From: Bacteroidales bacterium
Lineage (GTDB): Bacteria; Bacteroidota; Bacteroidia; Bacteroidales; UBA1402
NCBI GenBank assembly: GCA_017958305.1
Contig: JAGDCW010000028.1
Span: forward strand, 1-35,692
Length of the DNA stretch: 35,692 nt
Reading direction: 5' to 3'
Shown here: in pieces, positions 8,581-16,498 of the stretch
Layout: every line of letters begins with the position of its first letter
Position numbering within the stretch: the stretch's first letter is position 1
Program-made: the position numbers and the translations under genes
Notes under the pieces: model-generated
Told to the model about the DNA's origin: nothing
The model's database searches: none
The model's input: the letters and a program-made list of their open reading frames with translations, nothing else

Positions 8581-9557
8581 AACACCGGGCCGTAGCTCCA
8601 TTCGCAATGGCGGCCGCAACTGTCGGCATAGATGGCGAACACCTGCAAGCCGGCCTTCTCGGCAAACGACCGGATTTGCGCCGTATCCCCCACCACCATG
8701 CAGGCCGTGGCGTAGGCGTCGGCCGTCATGCAGTCGGGAGCCACCACCGTGGCGCTCAAGAGCCGGTGTTGGGTCGGGTAGCCGGTGCGCGGATCGATGG
8801 TATGCGAAATGCGCCGGTCGCCCTCGACGTAAAACTGGCGGTAGTTGCCCGATGTGGCCACGCCGCAGTCGGTAAGGCTCAGGGTGCGCTGCAAGTTGCG
8901 GTTGGTTTGCGCCGAGTCATCGATGGCCTGGTTCACCCCGATGCGCCAAACCTTTTGTTGCGAATTGGTGCCCGACAGGCGCAACTCGCCGCCCATGTCT
9001 ATCATATAATCACGAATTCCGCGCGCCTCCAACACCTCGGCCACACGGTCGCAGGCATAGCCTTTGGCAATGGCGCTGCAATCGAGCTTGGTGCGGGCGT
9101 CGTCCTTGCAAAGGCGCTGGTCGTCGAGCCGGACCTTGCCATACCCGACAAAAGCGCGGATGCTGTCGATGACACCCGGATCGTGCTGGCGGCTGGGGTC
9201 GTAACCGAACCCCCAGGCATTGACCAGCGGCGCCACCGTAATGTCGAAGGCGCCTTGGGTCAGTTGCGACACCTCGCAGGCCTTGGTATAGACCACCCGG
9301 AAGAGCGAATCGGTTTCAAAACAGCCCGCACCGCGATTGATGTGCGAAATGACCGACGAGCTGTCGAAGGTCGAAAGCGACGCGTTGATTTCGGCGAAAG
9401 CCGCCTCTATCTCGGCATGATACGACTCAGAGGCGCCATACTGCACCGCGTAATAGGTTCCGAACACCAGTCCCTGCTCGGTTTGCCACGGACGGCTGCA
9501 AGCCGTCAGGACGGATACGGCGGCGATGACCCCAAGATATTTTGCGGAATTTTTCAT
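8574..9557 (-). CDS. apbE: FAD:protein FMN transferase, ApbE family lipoprotein
   Basis: ApbE enzymes transfer FMN from FAD onto a threonine of target flavoproteins, classically the Nqr/Rnf subunits, outside the inner membrane. The 327-residue protein begins with a lipoprotein signal: hydrophobic residues 8-19 and lipobox VLTAC with Cys20. Family motifs follow in order: GTYYAVQY, the NASLSTFDSSSVISHINR segment, FDITVAPLVNAWGFG, the AIAKGYACDRVAEVLE helix, MIDMGGELRLSG, GVATSGNYRQFY, HTIDPRTGYP and the metal-binding CMTADAYATA. Length and motif set are complete, so it should be active. No flavoprotein target (nqr, rnf) is in the window, so its substrate is elsewhere. It faces the antiporter gene across a 107-nt divergent promoter region and overlaps the 3' end of the CHR gene. 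Confidence 0.95.
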   Translation of the reverse strand: MKNSAKYLGVIAAVSVLTACSRPWQTEQGLVFGTYYAVQYGASESYHAEIEAAFAEINASLSTFDSSSVISHINRGAGCFETDSLFRVVYTKACEVSQLTQGAFDITVAPLVNAWGFGYDPSRQHDPGVIDSIRAFVGYGKVRLDDQRLCKDDARTKLDCSAIAKGYACDRVAEVLEARGIRDYMIDMGGELRLSGTNSQQKVWRIGVNQAIDDSAQTNRNLQRTLSLTDCGVATSGNYRQFYVEGDRRISHTIDPRTGYPTQHRLLSATVVAPDCMTADAYATACMVVGDTAQIRSFAEKAGLQVFAIYADSCGRHCEWSYGPVFQ

Positions 9558-9600
9558 TTTTTCACTTAATTTGGCTTATACAAGCAATTTATTCGCACTG

Positions 9601-9608
9601 CAAAAATA
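9601..9608 (-). promoter_or_regulatory. -7 element for apbE
   Basis: On the minus strand the sequence reads TATTTTTG, a match to TAnnTTTG, placed about 45 nt before the apbE start codon. No clear TTTG is visible at the -33 position. Confidence 0.5.
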
Positions 9609-9630
9609 CGCATTATCCCATAGAATTTCG

Positions 9631-9638
9631 TATATTTG
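9631..9638 (+). promoter_or_regulatory. -7 element for the antiporter operon
   Basis: TATATTTG at 9631-9638 matches TAnnTTTG and lies 26 nt before the start codon at 9665. The expected -33 position falls on the -7 element of the divergent apbE promoter, so the two promoters occupy the same stretch of DNA. Confidence 0.55.
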
Positions 9639-9664
9639 CACCAACATTTGCACTCAAAAAGACT

Positions 9665-10648
9665 ATGATTGAAACCTTAGAACTCCTGGGCGGCCTTTTA
9701 CTCCTGCTTATCGGCGGTGAGTTCATTGTCAGAGGCAGCGTTTCCATTGCCAACCGGTTTAAAATCCCCTCACTGATTATCGGCATGACCATTGTGGCCC
9801 TCGGCACCAGCCTGCCCGAATTTTTGGTCAGCATGCTGTCCGCCATCAAAGGACACCCCGAAATAGCGTTGGGCAACGTCATCGGCTCCAACATCTGCAA
9901 CATCGGCCTGATTCTCGGCCTGACCGCACTGATTCTGCCCGTCACCGTCAACAAAGTGACCGTCAAGCGCGACATGCCCTTTTTGATTTTTGTCAGTGCC
10001 ATTCTGATTTTGTCGATGCTCGACAACTACATCGGACTGCTGGACGGCGCGGCCCTCATCGCCCTGCTCATCTTCTTTATCGCCTACACCATTTTGCGGG
10101 TAAAGAAATATCCGGTCAGTTCCGAAACCGAAGGCCTGAAAGTGGCCTGGCCCCTGCCCGTGGCGCTCGTTGTGGTAGTCGCCGCCGGTTTTGCCCTGGC
10201 CTACGGCAGCGACCTGCTCGTCAGCGGCGCCAGTGAGATCGCCGCCGACCTCGGGTTTTCGGAGCGCGTCATCGCCATCACCATGGTCGCCCTCGGCACC
10301 AGTTTGCCGGAGCTGGCCACCTCGCTGATTGCCGCCATCCGCAAAGAGGCCGACATCGCCTTGGGCAACATCGTCGGCTCCAATATCCTCAACATCCTGA
10401 TGGTCATCGGCGGTTCGAGCCTGATTCATCCGATCGAGACCTTCGAATTCGACATGTTTGCCAGCGACCTGATTTGGATGATCGCCCTCAGCCTAATCCT
10501 GTGGATCAGCATCAGTCCCTTGCGCCAGCGCATCCGCCGCCGTCCGCCTTCGGACGACCATTACGCCAAGCTCGGACGCCTGGGAGGCGGATTCCTGCTG
10601 GCCTGCTACATCTGCTATATGGTCTTCTTATTTGTTTTTAAGGGATGA
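9665..10648 (+). CDS. Calcium/sodium antiporter, CaCA family (YrbG-like)
   Basis: A 327-residue inner-membrane cation exchanger. It has the two inverted alpha-repeats of the CaCA superfamily: ALGTSLPEFLVSMLSA with ALGNVIGSNICNIGLILG in the first half, and ALGTSLPELATSLIAA with ALGNIVGSNILNILMVIG in the second. Each repeat carries the ion-binding Glu in LPE and the Asn in GSN. About ten hydrophobic helices are visible, with a charged cytoplasmic loop near residues 140-155. I chose ATG 9665, giving MIETLELLGGLLLL; a longer in-frame frame upstream crosses the promoter. It is the first gene of a plus-strand set and its stop overlaps the next start (ATGA at 10645-10648). A second, divergent paralog lies at 21790. 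The exact ions exchanged are inferred from the family. Confidence 0.93.
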   Translation: MIETLELLGGLLLLLIGGEFIVRGSVSIANRFKIPSLIIGMTIVALGTSLPEFLVSMLSAIKGHPEIALGNVIGSNICNIGLILGLTALILPVTVNKVTVKRDMPFLIFVSAILILSMLDNYIGLLDGAALIALLIFFIAYTILRVKKYPVSSETEGLKVAWPLPVALVVVVAAGFALAYGSDLLVSGASEIAADLGFSERVIAITMVALGTSLPELATSLIAAIRKEADIALGNIVGSNILNILMVIGGSSLIHPIETFEFDMFASDLIWMIALSLILWISISPLRQRIRRRPPSDDHYAKLGRLGGGFLLACYICYMVFLFVFKG

Positions 10649-11070
10649 ACAAGCAAGATCAACTTGACCGGCGCTACATGCGTATGGCCTACATTTGGGG
10701 CGAAAACTCGTACTGTGTACGACGTCAGGTGGGCGCCCTGCTGGTCAAAGACAAGATGATTATCTCCGACGGCTACAACGGCACGCCCTGCGGATTTGAA
10801 AACATCTGCGAAGACGACAACGGCAAGACCAAGCCCTATGTGCTGCACGCCGAGGCCAATGCCATCACCAAGGTGGCCCGCTCGATGAGCAGCAGCGAAA
10901 ACGCCACGATGTACGTCACCACCTCCCCCTGCATCGAGTGTGCGAAACTCATTATCCAAGCCGGTATCAAACGGGTCGTTTATGCCGAAGATTACCATGT
11001 GACCGACGGCCTCGAACTGCTGCGCCGCGCCGGCATCGAAGTCTGCAAAATTAACCTGAACGATGAATAA
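10645..11070 (+). CDS. Deoxycytidylate (dCMP) deaminase, zinc-dependent
   Basis: It converts dCMP to dUMP, feeding dTMP synthesis. The 141-residue protein holds the full cytidine/deoxycytidylate deaminase zinc site: His69-Ala-Glu71 (HAEANAI), with Glu71 as proton shuttle, and Cys96/Cys99 in TSPCIECAK. The N-terminal CVRRQVGALLVKDKMIISDG and YNGTPCGFEN segments are typical of the dCMP deaminase/ComEB group rather than of cytidine or guanine deaminases. It begins inside the stop of the antiporter gene, and the following protease gene begins eight bases before its end, so the three are translated as one operon. There is no obvious biochemical link to those neighbours. Confidence 0.93.
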   Translation: MNKQDQLDRRYMRMAYIWGENSYCVRRQVGALLVKDKMIISDGYNGTPCGFENICEDDNGKTKPYVLHAEANAITKVARSMSSSENATMYVTTSPCIECAKLIIQAGIKRVVYAEDYHVTDGLELLRRAGIEVCKINLNDE

Positions 11071-12697
11071 CAAAGCGAAAAATCTACTGCCCATCGCTAT
11101 CGGGCTGTCGGTTTGTGCGGGCATTTTCCTGGGAAGATGGATGAAGCCCGACAAAATCTCCCCAGCCTCCGACAACACGTCGTCATACACCTACTCGGTC
11201 AGCCGTGCGCAAGGCTACGAAAAGATCAACTCCATCCTCGACATTGTCAACGAAATGTATGTCGATGACGTGGATCACAAGCAAATGACCGATGCGGTGA
11301 TACCGACCATCCTCAGCCAACTCGACCCGCACTCGGTCTATATTCCGGCCGAAGACGTGGAAGACGTCAACAGCGAGTTGGAGGGCAGTTTCAGCGGCAT
11401 TGGCGTCCAATTCAACATCCAGAACGACACCGTAATGATTGTCGATGTCATTGCCGGAGGCCCGTCCGAAAAGTTGGGGCTGATGCCGGGCGACCGCATC
11501 ATCGAGGTGGCCGACACCGCCTTTACCGGTCCGGAAATCAACAACAACTCGGTCATCAAAACCCTGCGCGGCCCCAAGGGCACGAAAGTATCGCTCACCG
11601 TCAAGCGGTTGGGATACGAAAAACCGCTGCACTACACCATCACGCGCGGCGACATCCCCGTCAATTCGGTCGATGTGTGGTATCCGCTCAACGAACAAGT
11701 CGGCTACATCAAGGTCAGCCGGTTCGGGGCCAACACCCACAACGAGTTTCTGACGGCGCTCACCGACCTCAACCGCAAGGGCTGCTCGGCCTACGTCATT
11801 GACTTGCGCACCAACTCGGGCGGCTACCTGACCTCGGCCATCAACATGATCAACGAGTTTTTGGACAAGGGCCAGCTCATCGTTTATACCGAAGGCGAAC
11901 GTTACCCGCGGGAAAACGCCCAGGCCAATGGACGGGGGCACTTCAAAAACGCCCCCGTATGCGTACTTATCAACGAATGGTCGGCTTCGGCCAGTGAGAT
12001 TTTTGCCGGCGCCATCCAAGACCAGGACCGCGGCTGGATCGTCGGCCGCCGCTCGTTTGGAAAGGGGCTGGTACAACAACAGATGGACTTGAGCGACGGC
12101 AGTGCCCTGCGTCTTACCGTTGCCCGCTACCACACGCCTTCGGGCCGCTGCATCCAAAAGCACTACGAGCAAGGCAAAGCCGACGAATACGAAATGGACA
12201 TCAACGAGCGCTACAACCGGGGCGAGTTCTTCAATGCCGACAGCATTATGCAAATCGACTCGCTGCGTTACAAGACCCGGCTGGGTCGCACCGTCTATGG
12301 AGGCGGCGGCATCATGCCCGACTTCTTTGTCGCCCAGGACACTTCGTTCTACAACGACTTTTACCGGGCTCTGGCCAGTCGCAGCCTGCTCTACAACTTT
12401 GCGTTTTCGTATGCCGACCGGCACCGCAACGACTGGGGCAAGTTGGGCGACTACCGCGAAGTCGTTGCCCGACTTGACAAGAGCGACTATTGGAACGAAT
12501 TTCTCAAGAAAGTCAGCAGCGAAGGGGTGGTTATAAAACCAGAAGAATTAGCCGTCGCAGAAGCGGAAATCAAGCTGACACTCAAGGCGTACATCTGCCG
12601 CGACCTGTTGGGCGACGCGGCTTTCTACCCGGTAATCAACGAAAACGACCCCACCATCGCCAAGGCGTTGGAAGTCATCTTCACTCCCCTACGTTAA
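11063..12697 (+). CDS. S41 carboxy-terminal processing protease (CtpA-like) with PDZ domain
   Basis: A 544-residue envelope protease. An N-terminal hydrophobic segment (LLPIAIGLSVCAGIFLG) anchors or exports it. A helical region leads to a PDZ domain (GSFSGIGVQFNIQND to RLGYEKP, about residues 105-195) that selects C-terminal tails, and the S41 core follows. The catalytic serine lies in NEWSASASEIF (residues 304-314) and the lysine is Lys334 in RRSFGKGLVQQ; LRTNSGGYL is the usual core motif. The C-terminal extension of about 180 residues is long but common in Bacteroidales members. Substrates are unknown. It overlaps the dCMP deaminase gene by 8 nt, and an HD-domain gene starts 1 nt after it. 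A second, clearly diverged S41 protease is at 27447. Confidence 0.94.
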   Translation: MNNKAKNLLPIAIGLSVCAGIFLGRWMKPDKISPASDNTSSYTYSVSRAQGYEKINSILDIVNEMYVDDVDHKQMTDAVIPTILSQLDPHSVYIPAEDVEDVNSELEGSFSGIGVQFNIQNDTVMIVDVIAGGPSEKLGLMPGDRIIEVADTAFTGPEINNNSVIKTLRGPKGTKVSLTVKRLGYEKPLHYTITRGDIPVNSVDVWYPLNEQVGYIKVSRFGANTHNEFLTALTDLNRKGCSAYVIDLRTNSGGYLTSAINMINEFLDKGQLIVYTEGERYPRENAQANGRGHFKNAPVCVLINEWSASASEIFAGAIQDQDRGWIVGRRSFGKGLVQQQMDLSDGSALRLTVARYHTPSGRCIQKHYEQGKADEYEMDINERYNRGEFFNADSIMQIDSLRYKTRLGRTVYGGGGIMPDFFVAQDTSFYNDFYRALASRSLLYNFAFSYADRHRNDWGKLGDYREVVARLDKSDYWNEFLKKVSSEGVVIKPEELAVAEAEIKLTLKAYICRDLLGDAAFYPVINENDPTIAKALEVIFTPLR

Positions 12698-12698
12698 T

Positions 12699-13238
12699 AT
12701 GAAGCCGATTGATTTGTTGCAACGCTATTGCCAAGGCAACGAGGCCTTGCTCGAGGTGCTGACCGTTCACTCACGCAAAGTGGCCGACAAGGCCCTGAAA
12801 CTGGCCGCCAAACACCCCGAGTTGAACTTGGACCTGAAGTTTGTCGAAGAAGCGGCCCTGCTGCACGACATCGGCATTGTACGCTGCAATGCGCCCAGCA
12901 TCCACTGCTACGGCGAGTACCCCTACGTTTGCCACGGCTATTTGGGCGCCGACATCCTGCGTAGCGAGGGCCTGCCCCAGCACGCCTTGGTGGCCGAGCG
13001 CCACACCGGAACGGGTTTGCAGCACGACTACATCGTCGAGCAAGGACTGCCCCTCCCCCTCGACCGTCTGTACGAGCCGGTCAGCCTCGAAGAGCAACTC
13101 ATCTGCTACGCCGACAAATACTACTCCAAGACCCATCTGTACGAAGAGAAAAGCCCCGAACGCGTCGAGGCGTCTCTCGAAAAATGGGGAGACGCCTCGG
13201 CAGAGCGCTTTCGCGCTTGGAGAAAAATTTTCGACTGA
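12699..13238 (+). CDS. HD-domain metal-dependent phosphohydrolase
   Basis: A 179-residue cytoplasmic protein with an HD fold: first metal ligand His24 in VHSRKVADKAL, the HD pair His56-Asp57 in ALLHDIGIV, a further histidine in YPYVCHGYLGADIL, and a late aspartate in CYADKYYSK. Such proteins hydrolyse phosphate esters or nucleotides; Bacteroidales homologs are annotated only as HD-domain proteins, and the substrate cannot be read here. Start ATG 12699 follows the protease stop by a single base, so it is the last gene of the antiporter-deaminase-protease operon. Its stop abuts the argS stop from the other strand with no spacer and no terminator between them. Confidence 0.88.
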   Translation: MKPIDLLQRYCQGNEALLEVLTVHSRKVADKALKLAAKHPELNLDLKFVEEAALLHDIGIVRCNAPSIHCYGEYPYVCHGYLGADILRSEGLPQHALVAERHTGTGLQHDYIVEQGLPLPLDRLYEPVSLEEQLICYADKYYSKTHLYEEKSPERVEASLEKWGDASAERFRAWRKIFD

Positions 13239-15059
13239 TTACATTTTGTCGGGGACTTGGATGCCCAGCAGACTCATCGCCAGGCGAACCACTTTGCCCA
13301 CATTGCGCGACAGCACCAGACGCAAGGCACGCAACGCTTCGTCCTCTTCCTTGAGAATCGAACAGTCGTGGTAGAACTGGTTGTACTGTTTCACCAGTTC
13401 GTAGGTATAGTTGGCAATGACCGAAGGACTATATTCCTGACCAGCCTGCTTCACCACGGCAGCAAACTTGCTGAGATGCTGGATGAGCGCCACCTCTTTT
13501 TCGTTCAGCCCGACAGCCGTTTGCGGCATGTCCATGGCCAAACCCTGCTCCTTCGCTTTGCGCAAAACCGAACAGATACGCGCGTGGGTGTATTGGATGA
13601 ACGAGCCGGTATTGCCGTTGAAATCGATCGACTCTTTGGGGTTGAACAACATGTTCTTGCGCGGATCCACTTTGAGGATGAAATACTTGAGGCCGCCCAA
13701 GCCGATCATTTCGCTCACTTTGCGCTGTTCTTCGGCGCTGAGGTCGTCCAACTTGCCCAGTTCCTTCGAAATGTCGGAGGCCGTCTGCACCATTTCGTCC
13801 ATCAGATCGTCGGCATCGACCACCGTTCCTTCGCGGCTCTTCATCTTGCCTTCGGGCAGTTCGACCATGCCGTAGGAGAAATGGACCAGGTCCTTGCCCC
13901 AGGCAAAGCCCAGGCGGTCGAGCAGGATGGAAAGCACCTTGAAGTGGTAGTTCTGCTCATTGCCCACCACATAGATCATTTTGTCGATGGGATATTCCTG
14001 GAAACGCACGTTGGCCGTACCGATGTCCTGGGTCATATAGACAGAGGTGCCGTCACTGCGCAACAGCACTTTCTGATCCAAGCCGTTTTCCGTCAGGTCG
14101 GCCCAGACCGAACCATCCTCTTTTCTGAAGAAGAGACCTTTTTCCAGTCCTTCGAGCACTTTGTCCTTGCCCAACAGGTAGGTGTTCGACTCGTAATAGA
14201 TTTTGTCGAAACCGACACCCAAGGCCCGGTAGGTTTCGTCGAAGCCGGCATATACCCATCCGTTCATCATTTTCCATAAATCGCGGACTTCCTTGTCGCC
14301 GGCCTCCCAGGCACGTAGCATGGCGTGGGCCTCGGCCATCAGGGGAGAGGCAGCCTCGGCTTTGGCCTTGGCCTCCTCTTGGGCCTTTTCGTCCAGGCTG
14401 TCGTAATCGGCAGGCAACAGGCTCTTGACTTCGGCCTTGTAGTGCTTGTCGAAAGCCACATAGCAGTCGCCCACCAGGTGGTCGCCCTTCTTGCCGCTGC
14501 TTTCGGGGGTGGCTCCGTCAAACCACTTTTTCCAGGCCAGCATGGACTTGCAGATGTGGATGCCACGGTCGTTGACGATGTTGGTTTTGACCACCTTGTT
14601 GCCGTTGGCCTCCAGGATACGGCTCAAACTGAATCCCAGCAGGTTGTTGCGCACGTGACCCAGATGGAGCGGCTTGTTGGTATTGGGGGAAGAGTATTCG
14701 ACCATGACCAGAGGCGAATGCCCGTCGGCCTTCTTCAGACCGAAATCAGGGTCGGCACCGACGGCTTCGAGGCATTCCAGCCAATAGGCCGGGGAGATGC
14801 TCATGTTCAGGAAACCCTGGATCACATTGTAGCGGTTGATTTCAGGGGTGTGTGCCAACATCCATCGTCCGATTTCGTCGGCCACATCGGCCGGTTTCTT
14901 GCGGGCTGCCTTGACAAAGGGGAATACCACCAGCGTGAGATCTCCTTCGAATTCTTTCTTGGTTTTCTGTATCTGAAGGCTGGAAGCGTCTGCCTCGAGT
15001 TGGTAGAGTTCTTTCAGACAGGCTTGCAACTGGCCGGAGAGAATGTCAACAATATTCAT
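13239..15059 (-). CDS. argS: Arginyl-tRNA synthetase
   Basis: It charges tRNA-Arg with arginine in the cytoplasm. The 606-residue class I enzyme shows the N-terminal Add1 domain (residues 1-110), the HIGH-type motif His132-Leu-Gly-His135 within SSPNTNKPLHLGHVRNN, the KMSK-type motif in MVELPEGKMKSREGTVV, and a C-terminal helical anticodon-binding domain ending in LAMSLLGIQVPDKM. Length is normal. It has its own promoter (TTTG-N19-TACTTTTG) about 40 nt before the start, and its stop codon touches that of the HD-domain gene. A tRNA-Arg (CCT) gene is about 20 kb away in this window. Confidence 0.97.
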   Translation of the reverse strand: MNIVDILSGQLQACLKELYQLEADASSLQIQKTKKEFEGDLTLVVFPFVKAARKKPADVADEIGRWMLAHTPEINRYNVIQGFLNMSISPAYWLECLEAVGADPDFGLKKADGHSPLVMVEYSSPNTNKPLHLGHVRNNLLGFSLSRILEANGNKVVKTNIVNDRGIHICKSMLAWKKWFDGATPESSGKKGDHLVGDCYVAFDKHYKAEVKSLLPADYDSLDEKAQEEAKAKAEAASPLMAEAHAMLRAWEAGDKEVRDLWKMMNGWVYAGFDETYRALGVGFDKIYYESNTYLLGKDKVLEGLEKGLFFRKEDGSVWADLTENGLDQKVLLRSDGTSVYMTQDIGTANVRFQEYPIDKMIYVVGNEQNYHFKVLSILLDRLGFAWGKDLVHFSYGMVELPEGKMKSREGTVVDADDLMDEMVQTASDISKELGKLDDLSAEEQRKVSEMIGLGGLKYFILKVDPRKNMLFNPKESIDFNGNTGSFIQYTHARICSVLRKAKEQGLAMDMPQTAVGLNEKEVALIQHLSKFAAVVKQAGQEYSPSVIANYTYELVKQYNQFYHDCSILKEEDEALRALRLVLSRNVGKVVRLAMSLLGIQVPDKM

Positions 15060-15096
15060 AGCAAGATGGTTTTAGCACATGATCTCTTTGATGGAA

Positions 15097-15127
15097 CAAA
15101 AGTAGTGAAACCGCCCGCAACCGCAAA
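15097..15127 (-). promoter_or_regulatory. argS promoter
   Basis: Read on the minus strand: TTTG (15127-15124), 19 nt spacer, then TACTTTTG (15104-15097). Both elements and the spacing fit the Bacteroidota consensus exactly. The start codon follows about 37 nt downstream. Confidence 0.75.
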
Positions 15128-15184
15128 ATTTTTTGCCTCCTGTTTCGCCCGGCGGCCGGGGTGGGAGACCTCTGGGGCAAGGAC

Positions 15185-15215
15185 AAAAAAAAGAGAACCT
15201 CGAAGGGTTCTCTTT
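15185..15215 (-). terminator. Rho-independent terminator of the HU gene
   Basis: AAAGAGAACC (15190-15199) and GGTTCTCTTT (15206-15215) form a 10-bp stem with a 6-nt loop; the A8 run at 15185-15192 provides the U-tract on the minus strand. It lies 22 nt after the HU stop and upstream of the argS promoter, separating the two units. Confidence 0.85.
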
Positions 15216-15237
15216 CTTAGTAAAAAGCTGATAAAGC

Positions 15238-15510
15238 TTATTTTACCTTTGCGGCCAGATCTGCACCAACTTTGAACTTGGCAACTTTCTTTGCAGGAAT
15301 CTTGATGGCTTTCTTGGTAGCGGGGTTGATACCAGTGCGAGCAGCTTTCTTGGCTACGGAGAAAGTGCCGAAACCGACCAGTGTCAGCTTGTCACCCTTA
15401 ACCAGAGTTTCCTCTACAGCGCATACGAATGCGTCCAATGCTTTTTTAGCATCTACTTTGCTCAAGCCGGCTTTTTCAGCGATGGCGGCGATCAATTCAT
15501 TTTTGTTCAT
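15238..15510 (-). CDS. HU-family DNA-binding protein
   Basis: A 90-residue histone-like protein that bends and compacts DNA as a dimer. It starts MNKNELIAAIAEKAGLSK, has the canonical GDKLTLVGFGTFSVAKKAAR beta region and the arm segment GINPATKKAIKIPAKK with the conserved Asn-Pro that intercalates into DNA, and ends FKVGADLAAKVK. I chose the ATG whose complement is at 15508-15510; an open frame running 20 codons further upstream has no family match and includes the leader. It is monocistronic with its own promoter and terminator. Codon use is biased toward fewer, A/T-richer choices than its neighbours, as expected of a highly expressed gene. Confidence 0.96.
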   Translation of the reverse strand: MNKNELIAAIAEKAGLSKVDAKKALDAFVCAVEETLVKGDKLTLVGFGTFSVAKKAARTGINPATKKAIKIPAKKVAKFKVGADLAAKVK

Positions 15511-15558
15511 AATACAGATAATAAAAGTTGATAAACAAGGATTTATTTCATTTTGAGG

Positions 15559-15590
15559 CAAAGAAAACATATAGATTTGATTTATGCAAA
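15559..15590 (-). promoter_or_regulatory. Candidate HU gene promoter
   Basis: On the minus strand TTTG (15590-15587) is followed after 20 nt by TTTCTTTG (15566-15559), one base away from TAnnTTTG. It gives a 5' leader of about 40-45 nt rich in A and T. Confidence 0.45.
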
Positions 15591-15597
15591 CAAAAAT

Positions 15598-15639
15598 GCG
15601 GAAAATTTTTTTGAACAGCGTATTTTTCTTGTTTTCCGC
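15598..15639. repeat. 8-bp inverted repeat between divergent promoters
   Basis: GCGGAAAA (15598-15605) and TTTTCCGC (15632-15639) are perfect inverted copies with 26 nt between. They lie between the HU promoter and the rhomboid operon promoter, a plausible operator position, but such a short repeat could be chance. Confidence 0.35.
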
Positions 15640-15676
15640 CCTTATAACCCTGGAATGACCTTGTCAAGCCCCTGTT

Positions 15677-15708
15677 TTTGCATTTGCCGACGGCTTGTAT
15701 TACCTTTG
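15677..15708 (+). promoter_or_regulatory. Promoter of the rhomboid-priA operon
   Basis: TTTG (15677-15680), 20 nt spacer, TACCTTTG (15701-15708): a full match to the Bacteroidota consensus. The first start codon is 19 nt downstream of the -7 element. Confidence 0.75.
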
Positions 15709-15727
15709 TACCTAATATAATAATGCA

Positions 15728-16498
15728 ATGAATTCATTCCGCAACGGCAACTCTTTTCTGTCTTCCATTCCCATGGTGACCAAAAACCTGGTCATCATCA
15801 ACTTGATTTTCTGGATTGCCTCCATCCTCTACCCTGCCATTCAGGATTTTCTGGGGCTGCATTTCTTCATGGGCGACAAATTCAAACCCCATCAGCTGCT
15901 CACCTACATGTTCATGCACGACCGCGGCAATTTCGGGCATGTGTTTTTCAACATGTTTGCGGTAGTTATGTTTGGGCGCATCCTGGAACAAGCCTGGGGG
16001 CCCAAACGCTTCCTGCTCTTCTATGTCATCACCGGGATAGGGGCGGGACTGGTGCAGCAACTCACCTGGTATATCGACCTAAGGCCCTTCCTGCAGGATG
16101 TCAACAACTATCTGGTCTCGGGCGAAATCGGTTCACTGGGCAAATATTGGCAACTCCAGGAAGGCGTCACCTACCCCGCCCAGGAAGTGCTTCGCGCCAA
16201 AGAGGCCCTGCTCGACAGTCTGCTCACCATCGGCGCTTCGGGATCGGTGTTCGGGATATTGCTGGGTTTCGGCATGCTCTTCCCCAACGCACCTATATAT
16301 ATAATGTTCATTCCCGTTCCGGTCAAGGCCAAATGGATGGTCATCGGCTACGGTGTGCTCGAACTTTTTGCCGGCGTCTCCAACTTCTCGGGCGACAACG
16401 TGGCTCATTTTGCCCACCTGGGCGGAATGCTCTTCGGTTACTTCCTGATTGTTTACTGGAAAAAGAAAGGATTAGGCAATGACATCTTTCTGGGATAA
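15728..16498 (+). CDS. Rhomboid-family intramembrane serine protease
   Basis: A 256-residue polytopic membrane protease that cleaves within or next to transmembrane segments of other proteins. The catalytic pair is Ser171 in IGASGSVFGILLGFG and His230 in AHFAHLGGMLFGY. Also visible are the loop-1 region and the HVFFNMFAVVMFGRILEQ helix, which matches the conserved H-x-x-x-N of the family, and a larger than usual loop between the second and third helices (about residues 110-155). Start MNSFRNGNSFLSSIP at 15728 is supported by the promoter just upstream. It is the first gene of a six-gene operon, and its 3' end overlaps the second rhomboid gene by 20 nt. Substrates are unknown. Confidence 0.93.
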   Translation: MNSFRNGNSFLSSIPMVTKNLVIINLIFWIASILYPAIQDFLGLHFFMGDKFKPHQLLTYMFMHDRGNFGHVFFNMFAVVMFGRILEQAWGPKRFLLFYVITGIGAGLVQQLTWYIDLRPFLQDVNNYLVSGEIGSLGKYWQLQEGVTYPAQEVLRAKEALLDSLLTIGASGSVFGILLGFGMLFPNAPIYIMFIPVPVKAKWMVIGYGVLELFAGVSNFSGDNVAHFAHLGGMLFGYFLIVYWKKKGLGNDIFLG

